Part shown: in pieces, positions 26,072 through 33,900 of the stretch
Layout: every line of letters begins with the position of its first letter
Numbering within the stretch: position 1 is the first letter of the stretch
Position numbers and translations under genes: made by a program
Source: Prescottella soli
GTDB taxonomy: Bacteria; Actinomycetota; Actinomycetes; Mycobacteriales; Mycobacteriaceae
DNA: 64,000 nucleotides
Assembly (NCBI RefSeq): GCF_040024445.1
Contig: NZ_CP157276.1
Location: 4,526,001-4,590,000, forward strand
Direction of reading: 5' to 3'
The notes under the pieces: generated by a model
What the model saw: the letters and a program-made list of their open reading frames with translations, nothing else
Told to the model about the DNA's origin: nothing
Database searches by the model: none

Positions 26072-26533
26072 TCAGCGCGCGGGAAGGGGCACGGCGAAGA
26101 GTCGCTCGGTGCCGAATCGTCGGATCAGCGCCGTTCCGTCGGTCAGGTCGACCTCGGCGTCGATGCGGGCAGCGATCAACTCGCTGGTCCCGTCCCGGTA
26201 GGTCGAGAGCTGTTGCATGATCCAGCGGCCGCGGGCCGCCGCTCCGTCGGTGTCGACGTCGATCTGTTCGTTGCCGAGCAGGTGCACGTTGCGGCGGAAG
26301 TGATCGTTCGGCGGCAGGTGGGAGGCGACCATCTCGATCACCGCGTCACGGCCGGACCGGCGACCGAACCTGGCGGCGTACTCGGCGCCGACACCCTCCC
26401 ACACCGCATCCTCGGTGAAGAGGGCGGTGAGAGCGTCGACGGAGAAGTCGACGGACGGCACGTCGCATAGTTCCATGTAGCGGCACATGAGGTCGTGGAC
26501 GGCGTCGCGCGCGCCGGAGGCAGGCCGGCTCAC
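26072..26533 (-). CDS. iacI: SnoaL/NTF2-like protein (IacI-like)
   Basis: 153 residues from a GTG at 26533 that overlaps the stop of the iacB-like gene. The sequence has the NTF2-like pattern (DLMCRYMELCDVPSVDFSVDALTALFTEDAVWEG, then ARGRWIMQQLSTYRDG). IacI proteins in other auxin clusters are of this size and fold, and have been proposed to help the first steps of the pathway, possibly as an isomerase or hydratase. It is separate from the dioxygenase beta subunit, which has a similar fold. Exact function unknown. Confidence 0.75.
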   Translation of the reverse strand: MSRPASGARDAVHDLMCRYMELCDVPSVDFSVDALTALFTEDAVWEGVGAEYAARFGRRSGRDAVIEMVASHLPPNDHFRRNVHLLGNEQIDVDTDGAAARGRWIMQQLSTYRDGTSELIAARIDAEVDLTDGTALIRRFGTERLFAVPLPAR

Positions 26534-26895
26534 GCGTCGTCGCGGACGGTCAGCGCGCGCCCGATCCGGGCCTCGATCTTGGCGTAGCGCCACAGGGAGT
26601 GCTCGCCGACGGGGGTGGTGCGGAACAGATTGCAGACGTCCTTGACGGTCTCCTGGGTGTCGACGTCGGCGAGGATGTAGCACGTCCACGGCCAGCCGTC
26701 CGACGGACCGACCATGTGGCTGTCGTCGTCGATGTCGCCGAGCACCCGAACCCCGGGGGTGGCCGCGAGCGCGTCCATCATCCCGGAGAAGGCCTGCCAC
26801 ACGACTCCGCCCCCGCCGGTGGGAAGGTCGAAGAAGTTCTGATTGATTCCGATGCAGAACAGCACCCGTAGCGGTGCGGACGAGGAAGCGGTCAC
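26530..26895 (-). CDS. iacB: IacB-like small protein of unknown function
   Basis: 121 residues. No enzymatic motif is recognised. The middle (LFCIGINQNFFDLPTGGGGVVWQAFSGMMDAL) and the C-terminal DVDTQETVKDVCNLFR are compatible with a dimeric alpha-beta barrel protein. Proteins of this size with no known function follow iacA in other indole-3-acetate clusters (IacB). It is placed between iacA and iacI on the same strand with 37-nt and -4-nt spacing. Assignment is by context and length. Confidence 0.65.
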   Translation of the reverse strand: MTASSSAPLRVLFCIGINQNFFDLPTGGGGVVWQAFSGMMDALAATPGVRVLGDIDDDSHMVGPSDGWPWTCYILADVDTQETVKDVCNLFRTTPVGEHSLWRYAKIEARIGRALTVRDDA

Positions 26896-26932
26896 GAGGG
26901 GCTCCTGGGAAGGTCGTCGATGGGGAAGGGGC

Positions 26933-28087
26933 TCAGATGAATCCGGGGAACGGCGGGATGTCCATCAGCACCGCGCCGGCACTGTCGTAGATGCCGTCGC
27001 CGAGGAACGCGTGCTGCGGCGGGACGAGGGCTTCGCGCATGTAGCGCTGCATCGGCGTGCCGTCGTAGATCGCGCCGGTGCCCGACAGCTGGAACGCGGT
27101 ATGGACTGCGGCGGCACCGGCTTTCGCGACGTGTGTCGAGGACAAGCGCAGCAGCGCGGCCAGCTTGTCGGGGACCGGATCTCCGGCGACGACGGTCGCG
27201 TAGGCCTCGTCGGTGACCTCGTAGAAGAACGCTCGGGCCGAGCGCAACGCTGCCTCCGCCTTGGCGATGTCGATGCGGTAGTAGGCCCGGTCGGCGAGGC
27301 GAGGCGCCCCGGTGATGCCGGTGCGCCCGGCCCCCACCTTCACCGCGTGATCGAGCGCGGCCCGGCCGACACCGAGGTTGACGACGGCGAGAACCTGAGC
27401 GGCATATGCGATCGACGGGTAGCGGTAGAGCGGTTCGTCGACGGTCGGAGTGCCGCCGCGCACGAACGTCCAGTCCTCGGGGACGACGACGCCGTCCACC
27501 TTCAATTCGTGGCTGCCGGTCCCCGACAGCCCGAGGACGTCCCAGTTCTCGACGATCTCGACGTCCTTGGGCCACAGCAAGGCGGTGAGGGGCTTGCCTG
27601 CGGTGTCCTCGCCACCCCGGATACCGACGCCGAGGATGTCGGCGCCCTTGCAGCCGCTGGCGAACTTCCACTGGCCGCTGACCTCGTATCCACCCGGCAC
27701 CTTCCGAGCCGGCTGTACCGGGAACAGGCCGCCCGCGAAGACCAGGTCCGGACTGTCCTTGTACAGCTCGGCCTGCGTGTCGAGGGGGAGCGCGGCCAGG
27801 TACACGAGCGCCGAGCCGAAGCTGGCGACCCAACCCGCGGATGCGTCCACGGCGGAGATACGCTCGATCATCCGCAGGAACTCGCTGGGCGGCAGGGCAT
27901 CTCCGCCGAACCGTCGGGGCGTGGCCGCGCGGTAGATGCCGACCTGTTTGAACTCCTCGATCATGTCCCGCGGCACGTACTTCAGTTCGGCGAACTCCTG
28001 CCGGCGCGCGGCCACGTGGTCGAGGACGGTCTCGAACGACAGGTTCGCGGCCGTCTCCGGCGGTTCGAGGACAGGGGTCTTGGTCAT
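26933..28087 (-). CDS. iacA: Acyl-CoA dehydrogenase-fold flavin monooxygenase (IacA-like)
   Basis: 384 residues of the acyl-CoA dehydrogenase fold in the subgroup used by two-component flavin monooxygenases (HpaB/DszC-like): VPRDMIEEFKQVGIYRAATPRRFGG, SAGWVASFGSALV and GGYEVSGQWKFASGCKGAD are characteristic. The catalytic Glu of true dehydrogenases is absent from the C-terminus, which ends in PQHAFLGDGIYDSAGAVLMD. In known iac clusters IacA, with reduced flavin from IacG, carries out the first oxygenation of indole-3-acetic acid (to 2-hydroxy-IAA). First gene of the seven-gene minus-strand operon and divergent from the sensor kinase across 207 nt. Confidence 0.88.
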   Translation of the reverse strand: MTKTPVLEPPETAANLSFETVLDHVAARRQEFAELKYVPRDMIEEFKQVGIYRAATPRRFGGDALPPSEFLRMIERISAVDASAGWVASFGSALVYLAALPLDTQAELYKDSPDLVFAGGLFPVQPARKVPGGYEVSGQWKFASGCKGADILGVGIRGGEDTAGKPLTALLWPKDVEIVENWDVLGLSGTGSHELKVDGVVVPEDWTFVRGGTPTVDEPLYRYPSIAYAAQVLAVVNLGVGRAALDHAVKVGAGRTGITGAPRLADRAYYRIDIAKAEAALRSARAFFYEVTDEAYATVVAGDPVPDKLAALLRLSSTHVAKAGAAAVHTAFQLSGTGAIYDGTPMQRYMREALVPPQHAFLGDGIYDSAGAVLMDIPPFPGFI

Positions 28088-28294
28088 CTCTGATACTCCG
28101 ATCGGTACACGGGTGCGCCGAATGACGCGACGGAAGGCGCTGGGGGAACAGGTTCATTTCCCATTGGGGACAAGCTAATTCGAGTGACCCACGTCTCTCA
28201 ATCGGTGCATTCCTGGTAGCCCTGCGTCAGATGTCGTGTTCGGCTGAAGGTTTTCCCTATGCGTTGTCGACCAATCGCTTCGTAGTATCGGCGG

Positions 28295-29833
28295 ATGCCC
28301 GATCAGAGTGGTGCGTACGAGCTGACATCCGCCGACTACGAGCGGCTGGTCGGGTCGCTGCGCTATTGCGTGCTGGTGCACGACGCCGTCACGAAGGACA
28401 TTCTGTGGGCCAATCGTGCCGCGTCCGAGCTCCTCGAATTCACCGTCGAGGAATTGCGTCCGCTCAAGGCGCCGGACATGAGCGTGCGGGCTGACTGCTA
28501 CCGCCGCTCGGCGGGCCGGCAATGGTTGCAGGACGCGGTGGACAACGGCGTCGCCGTGATCGAGTGGGGCTACCGCAGCAAGAGCGGGCGCGAGATCCTC
28601 ACCGAGGCCATCGCGATTCGGGTCGAACTGACGGGCCGCACCGTGGTGATGGTGCAGTTCCGGGACATCGAGCAGGAAGCGATGATGCGCCGTGAACTCA
28701 CACGCACCGAGGCGGATCTCAACCGGACCGAGGCCCGGCTCGCGGCGTTCCTGCGGAACATGGCAGAGGGCATCCTCGTGCTCGACGACGACAGCCGGAT
28801 CAGTTACGCGAGCGAGGCCGCGGCAAAGCTGCTCGACGTGCCGGTCGAGCTACTGATCGGGGTGCGGTTCACCCGGTTCTGTCGCGGCGGCAGCTCACGG
28901 GAGCGGGTGGAACGCAGCCTCGCGCGTGCCAGCGCGGACGGGGAATCGCAGGGGTTGCGCTACGAGGTCGAACTCGCCTCGGGCGAGCGTCGCTGGCACT
29001 CCGGGAGCTGCCAGCACATCTCCATCGAGAACGACCTCAGCGGGCATCTGCTGTTGTTCCACGACGTCACCGAACACGTGCGGACCGAGGAGGAGCATCG
29101 GCGGGACGCGCAGTACCTCAACTATCTCGCGCGCTACAACGCGATGGGCGACATGGCGATGGCCATTGCACACGAGCTGGCCCAGCCGCTCGCCGCCGCA
29201 ACCAATTTCATAGCCGGAACCCAGGGGCGGCTGGCACTCGGAGATCCCGGACTCGGCGACGTCACGTGGGGTCTGCAGGAGGCGCGCAAGCAGTTGGACC
29301 GGGCGAACCAGATTGTGCGCAGCCTGCGCGAGTACGTGACCCAGCTCGAGGAGTCGCTGCAGGTGGTGGACCTGAACGAGATCGTCGAGGAGTGTGCCGA
29401 CTTCGTCGACATCCGGGCCCGCCAGAAGGGCGTGTGCGTCGAGTACGTCTGTTCCGCGGAGCCGGTCGCGGTGGAGTGCGAGCGGGTCCTGACAGGACAG
29501 GTCCTGCTCAACCTCTGCTTCAACGCGATCGACGAGATGTCCGCGCAGTCGGGGGAGGGCGGCACGGTCCGTGTCCGGACGACGGCGAGCGGCGCCGAGG
29601 GGGTCGTCAGCGTCGAGGACGAGGGGAAGGGGCTGTCGCACATCCCCGACGGACGGGTCTTCGACGGGGCGTTCAGTTCGAAGGCCACCGGCCACGGGAT
29701 CGGACTCGCGTTGAGTCACCGGATCATCAGCCGTCAGGGCGGATCGCTGACGGCCACCGAGCGTGAACCGCAGGGCGCCGTCTTCACCTTCACGCTGCCG
29801 CGCGTAACCGCACCGGATCGTCCTCGCACGTAA
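28295..29833 (+). CDS. PAS-domain sensor histidine kinase, FixL-like
   Basis: 512 residues with no transmembrane segment, so a cytosolic sensor. Two PAS-type regions lie at about 15-125 and 150-265, joined by a charged coiled stretch (EQEAMMRRELTRTEADLNRTEARLA). The H-box of the HELAQPL type (FixL/HPK4) has its phospho-acceptor His at about 293. The N, G1 and G2 boxes follow, with VSVEDEGKGL and GHGIGLALSHRI. Its partner is most likely the FixJ-like regulator at 21783, encoded on the same strand at the other end of the iac operon. A soluble kinase suits sensing of the aromatic acid or an intermediate inside the cell. Confidence 0.9.
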   Translation: MPDQSGAYELTSADYERLVGSLRYCVLVHDAVTKDILWANRAASELLEFTVEELRPLKAPDMSVRADCYRRSAGRQWLQDAVDNGVAVIEWGYRSKSGREILTEAIAIRVELTGRTVVMVQFRDIEQEAMMRRELTRTEADLNRTEARLAAFLRNMAEGILVLDDDSRISYASEAAAKLLDVPVELLIGVRFTRFCRGGSSRERVERSLARASADGESQGLRYEVELASGERRWHSGSCQHISIENDLSGHLLLFHDVTEHVRTEEEHRRDAQYLNYLARYNAMGDMAMAIAHELAQPLAAATNFIAGTQGRLALGDPGLGDVTWGLQEARKQLDRANQIVRSLREYVTQLEESLQVVDLNEIVEECADFVDIRARQKGVCVEYVCSAEPVAVECERVLTGQVLLNLCFNAIDEMSAQSGEGGTVRVRTTASGAEGVVSVEDEGKGLSHIPDGRVFDGAFSSKATGHGIGLALSHRIISRQGGSLTATEREPQGAVFTFTLPRVTAPDRPRT

Positions 29834-29853
29834 AGGTTTCTGGGGTACCCGCG

Positions 29854-30213
29854 GTGGGTGCTCGCTCCTATCGTGAGGGAAAGTTCGTCGATCGTTGCGA
29901 GGTGCCGTCCGTGGACTATTCGAATCATCACCGCACGTTCCTGACCTGTTACGCCGACACGCACCGCTACGGGTGGCACCACGTCGACCTCTTCGTCCAC
30001 GACGAGTACGGCAACGAGGTCAACTGGGTGCACTGGCAGGTGCGTGAGGACGGCCCGGACGGCGCCGACGCGGCGACCGCGCGGGTGGAGCCGGACCTGC
30101 GACGGACCACCGAGTGGACGCGCGGGATCAGCGCGGACGGCAGCGAGTACTGGATCGCCGAGGCGGAATGGGCCGTCGGGGACGCGCCCACCGGGAGCGG
30201 TCCTCAGCGCTGA
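29854..30213 (+). CDS. Small protein of unknown function
   Basis: About 119 residues if it begins at the GTG at 29854; GTG codons at 29902 and 29911 are alternatives, and none has a convincing ribosome-binding site. The sequence is acidic and Trp/His-rich (HRYGWHHVDLFVHDEYGNEVNWVHWQV) and soluble. It follows the kinase gene by 20 nt and overlaps the nei2 gene tail-to-tail by 10 nt. Not recognised as a known family. Confidence 0.5.
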   Translation: MGARSYREGKFVDRCEVPSVDYSNHHRTFLTCYADTHRYGWHHVDLFVHDEYGNEVNWVHWQVREDGPDGADAATARVEPDLRRTTEWTRGISADGSEYWIAEAEWAVGDAPTGSGPQR

Positions 30214-30983
30214 CACCGGGGGCACACGTAGATCGAGCGTTCCCGGCCGGGTTCCCCGCCGAACTCGATCGTCACGATCAGGGTGCCGCAGCGCAGGCAT
30301 GGTCGTCCGCCGCGCCCGTACACCCAATCGCGGCAGCCGGGCCGTCGGTCACCCGTGGTGACGCGCACGACGCGGTCGCGGTTGGCGAGCAGCAGTCGAT
30401 GCGCCAGGTCGACCACCTCGGGTAGATCGGGCACACGATCGGTGGGGGTGCGGGGGTCGACGCCGCGCAGGAAGCAGATCTCGTTGCGGTAGACGTTGCC
30501 GATGCCGGCCATGATCCGTTGATCCAGCAGCGCCTCGCCGATCGGACGGTCCCCGGCCGCGGCGAGGTTCGCGGTCGCGACCGCGGCGTCCCAGTCCGGG
30601 CCGAGCAGGTCGGGACCGAGGTGGCCGACGACGTCGTCCTCGTCGTCGCGTCCGATCACTTCGGTGATGCCGAGTGAGAATCCCACGGCGACAGAGTCTT
30701 CGGTTCCCAGGACGATCCGTGCCTGGTGCGCCGGGCGCTTCCAGCGGGTACCACGCGGATAGACGTGCCAGGCGCCGTCCATCTTCAGATGGGTGTGGAT
30801 CGTGTGATCGCCGACGCGGGTGAGCAGGTGCTTGCCGCGGGCGATCACCGAGTCGACAGGCCGGCCGGACAGGTCGACGGTCGCATACCGCGGCACGCGG
30901 ACGTCGCACTCGGTGAGCGTGCGACCGGTGAGCGCGGCGTCGAGTCGGTGCGCGGTCTGCCAGACGGTGTCACCCTCGGGCAC
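30204..30983 (-). CDS. nei2: Endonuclease VIII-like DNA glycosylase (Nei2)
   Basis: Bifunctional glycosylase/AP lyase for oxidised pyrimidines. 259 residues from a GTG: the mature N-terminus PEGDT provides the Pro and Glu of Fpg/Nei catalysis; the helix-two-turn-helix DQRIMAGIGNVYRNEICF and the C-terminal zinc finger (CLRC ... CPRC) with a conserved Arg after it are present. It starts only three nucleotides after the lhr stop on the same strand, matching the Rv3296-Rv3297 order. Functional coupling with the Lhr helicase in repair is likely. Confidence 0.93.
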   Translation of the reverse strand: MPEGDTVWQTAHRLDAALTGRTLTECDVRVPRYATVDLSGRPVDSVIARGKHLLTRVGDHTIHTHLKMDGAWHVYPRGTRWKRPAHQARIVLGTEDSVAVGFSLGITEVIGRDDEDDVVGHLGPDLLGPDWDAAVATANLAAAGDRPIGEALLDQRIMAGIGNVYRNEICFLRGVDPRTPTDRVPDLPEVVDLAHRLLLANRDRVVRVTTGDRRPGCRDWVYGRGGRPCLRCGTLIVTIEFGGEPGRERSIYVCPRCQR

Positions 30984-30986
30984 CGC

Positions 30987-33900
30987 TCACGCTCGCAATC
31001 GGTAGCCGCGCGGCGTGGCCGAGAAGCCGACCTCCGCGAGCAGCTGGCCGAAATCGTTGCCGTGGATGGTCAGTCCGTCCACCTTCTCGACGACCACCTT
31101 GTCGATGCCGCCACGTTTGACGGTGGCGGCCAGCGACTCGGCGCCCGTGCGCAGGGCGCCGATGTGGTCGGTGAAGGTGAGCACGGTGCGCCCGCCGCGC
31201 TCGACGAACAGCACCAGTTCGCCGTCGACGAGCACCACCAGGCCGCCGGCCTTGCGTCCGGGTCGATGCTTGGGCGCATCGTCACCGGCCATCGACAGCG
31301 GCCACGGCAGCGCGGCCCCGTACGGGTTGGCGGGATCGGACGCCGCCAGCGTGACGGCGGGCGCCGCCGCGTGTCGGCCCTCGATCGAGTCGCTGTGGGT
31401 GCGCAGACGGTCGACCACGTCCGGCGTGGAGAACTGCGCGCCACCGAGGGTGTCGACGAAATAGCCGCGGCGACAGCGTCCGCCGTCCTCGAAACCGGTG
31501 AGCACCTTGTACATCGAGGCGAACCCGCCGGGCACCTCCTCGGCGACCACCGCGCCGCGCGTGACGACGCCGTACCGTTCCAGCAGCAGGTCGGCGGTCG
31601 CGTGGGCACGCAGCGTGGGGTCGGATTCCGGATCGGGCAGCAGCGACCAGCGCCCACCCGCGGCGGGCGGACCGCTGCGGGTCGGCATCGTGGGACGCCC
31701 GAGCCGGCGGTAGGCGTGCGCGCGGGGTGCGCGGCGCGGGGTGCGGTGGCTCGGGGTGGCGCGCGAGGTGTCCGACAGCAGCGCCCGCAGCGGGGCCAGG
31801 GTGTCGTTCCCGATGTACCCGGCCCACACCAGATCCCACAGGGCGGCGGTGAGCGCGGGGTCATCCGTCGCGCCCAGGGTGTCCGACAGTTGCCGGAAGA
31901 AGTACGCGCCGCCGCCGGCGAGGGTGTCGAGGACGCTGCGGTGCACGTCGGTGAGGTCGATCTCGGCCGGAGCCGCGAGGGTGAGCGGCGACGACTCGGC
32001 CAGGTGCAGGCTCACCCAGCCGTCCTTGCCGGAGATCTGCCCGGCACCCGACCACAGCACCTCACCGGTCGCGGTGAGTTCGTCGAGCATCGCGGGGGAG
32101 TAGTCGCGCACCCGGGACCCGAGGACCAGCGACTCGAGCGCCGACGCGGGAACCGGCACGCCCGCAAGCTGTTCCACGACGGTCACGACGCCGTCGAGGC
32201 CGCGCAGCGACCCGCCCACGTGCTGCCAGCTCGGCAGGAATCGGCCCAGCGTCGCGGTGCTGACCGGTTCGACCTCCTCGCGCGCGGCGGCCAGCGAGCG
32301 TCGGCGCAGGCGGCGCAGCACCTCGGCGTCGCACCACTCGCTGCCGGACGCGCCGGGCCGGAACTCGCCCTCCACGACACGCTTTTCGTTCGCCAGCCGC
32401 ACCAGGACGTCGCGCGCGACGGCGGACCCGATGCCGAAGCGCTCCGCGGCCTCGGACACGGTGAACGGGCCGTGGGTGCGGGCGTAGCGTCCGAGCAGGT
32501 CGCCGAGCGGGTCGTCGACGGGTTCGATGAAGGCGGCGGGGGTGCCGATCGGCAGCGGCACACCGAGCCCGTCGCGCAGGCGGGCAGCGTCCTCGACGGC
32601 CGTCCACCAGTGTCGCCCGGCGAACGACACCTGGAGGGCGCGGCGATGTTCGACGAGTTCGTTCAGCCACGGCGCCGGGTCTGCCGTCGCGCGCGCCGCG
32701 GCCTCCTCGGTGGTGAGCGGTCCCAGCAGGCGCAGCAGGTCGGCCATGCCCTCGACGTCGCGGGCGCGGCGGTCGGGGACCAGTCGCTGCAGTTCGGCCT
32801 CCGCCTTGTCGATGACGTCGGCGTCGAGCAGTTCACGCAACTCGACCCGGCCGAGCAGTTCGGCCAGCAGCGTCGAGTCGAGGGACAGTGCGGCGGCGCG
32901 ACGTTCGGCGAGCGGGCTGTCGCCCTCGTACATGAACGCGCCCACGTAGTCGAACAGCAGCGCGTTCGCGAACGGCGACGGGGTCGCGGTCTCGACCTCG
33001 ACGATCCGGATCTGCCGGCGCCCGATGCGGCCGAACAGGTCCCGCAGCGCCGGCAGGTCGTACACGTCCTGCAGGCATTCGCGCACGGTCTCGAGCAGGA
33101 TCGGGAAGGTGGGGAACTTGCGTGCGACGTCGAGCAGTTGGGCGGAGCGCTGCCGCTGCTGCCACAGCGGTGCCCGCTTGCCGGGGGTGCGGCGCGGCAA
33201 CAGCAGTGCGCGCGCGGCACATTCGCGGAAGCGGGACGCGAACAGCGCCGAGCCGCCCACCTCGTCGGTGACGATGTCCTCGATCTCGTCGCGCTCGAAC
33301 GCGAACAGTTCGGCGCCGGGCGGGGTGTCCTCGGTGTCGGGGAGGCGGACGATGATGCCGTCGTCGGACGCGGTGGGGGCGGCGTCCACGCCGAACCGTT
33401 CGCGCAGCCGGGCGCCGACCGCGAGCGCCCACGGCGCGTGGACCCGCAGGCCGTACGGGGAGTGCAGGACCAGCCGCCAGTCGCCGAGTTCGTCGCGGAA
33501 GCGTTCGACCACCAGGGTGCGGTCGGTCGGCACGCGTCCGGTCGCCTGCTGCTGGTCGTCGACCAGCGCCGCGAGGTTGGTGGTGGCGTTGGTGTCGAGC
33601 CCGGCGGCCACGCAGCGCGCGGTGACCTCGTCCGGCGTGCTGGTCGACAATTCGCGCAGGAAGCCGCCGAGGGCCTCGCCGAGTTCGGCGGGGCGACCCA
33701 GGCCGTCACCGTGCCAGAACGGCAGCCGTCCGGGCAGGCCGTACGCGGGACTGACGAGCACCCGGTCGAACGTGATCTCCTCGATCCGCCAACTGGTGGC
33801 GCCGAGCGCGAACACGTCGCCGACGCGGGACTCGTAGACCATCTCCTCGTCGAGTTCGCCCACCCGCGACTGCCGCTCGCCCACCATGTAGACGGCGAAC

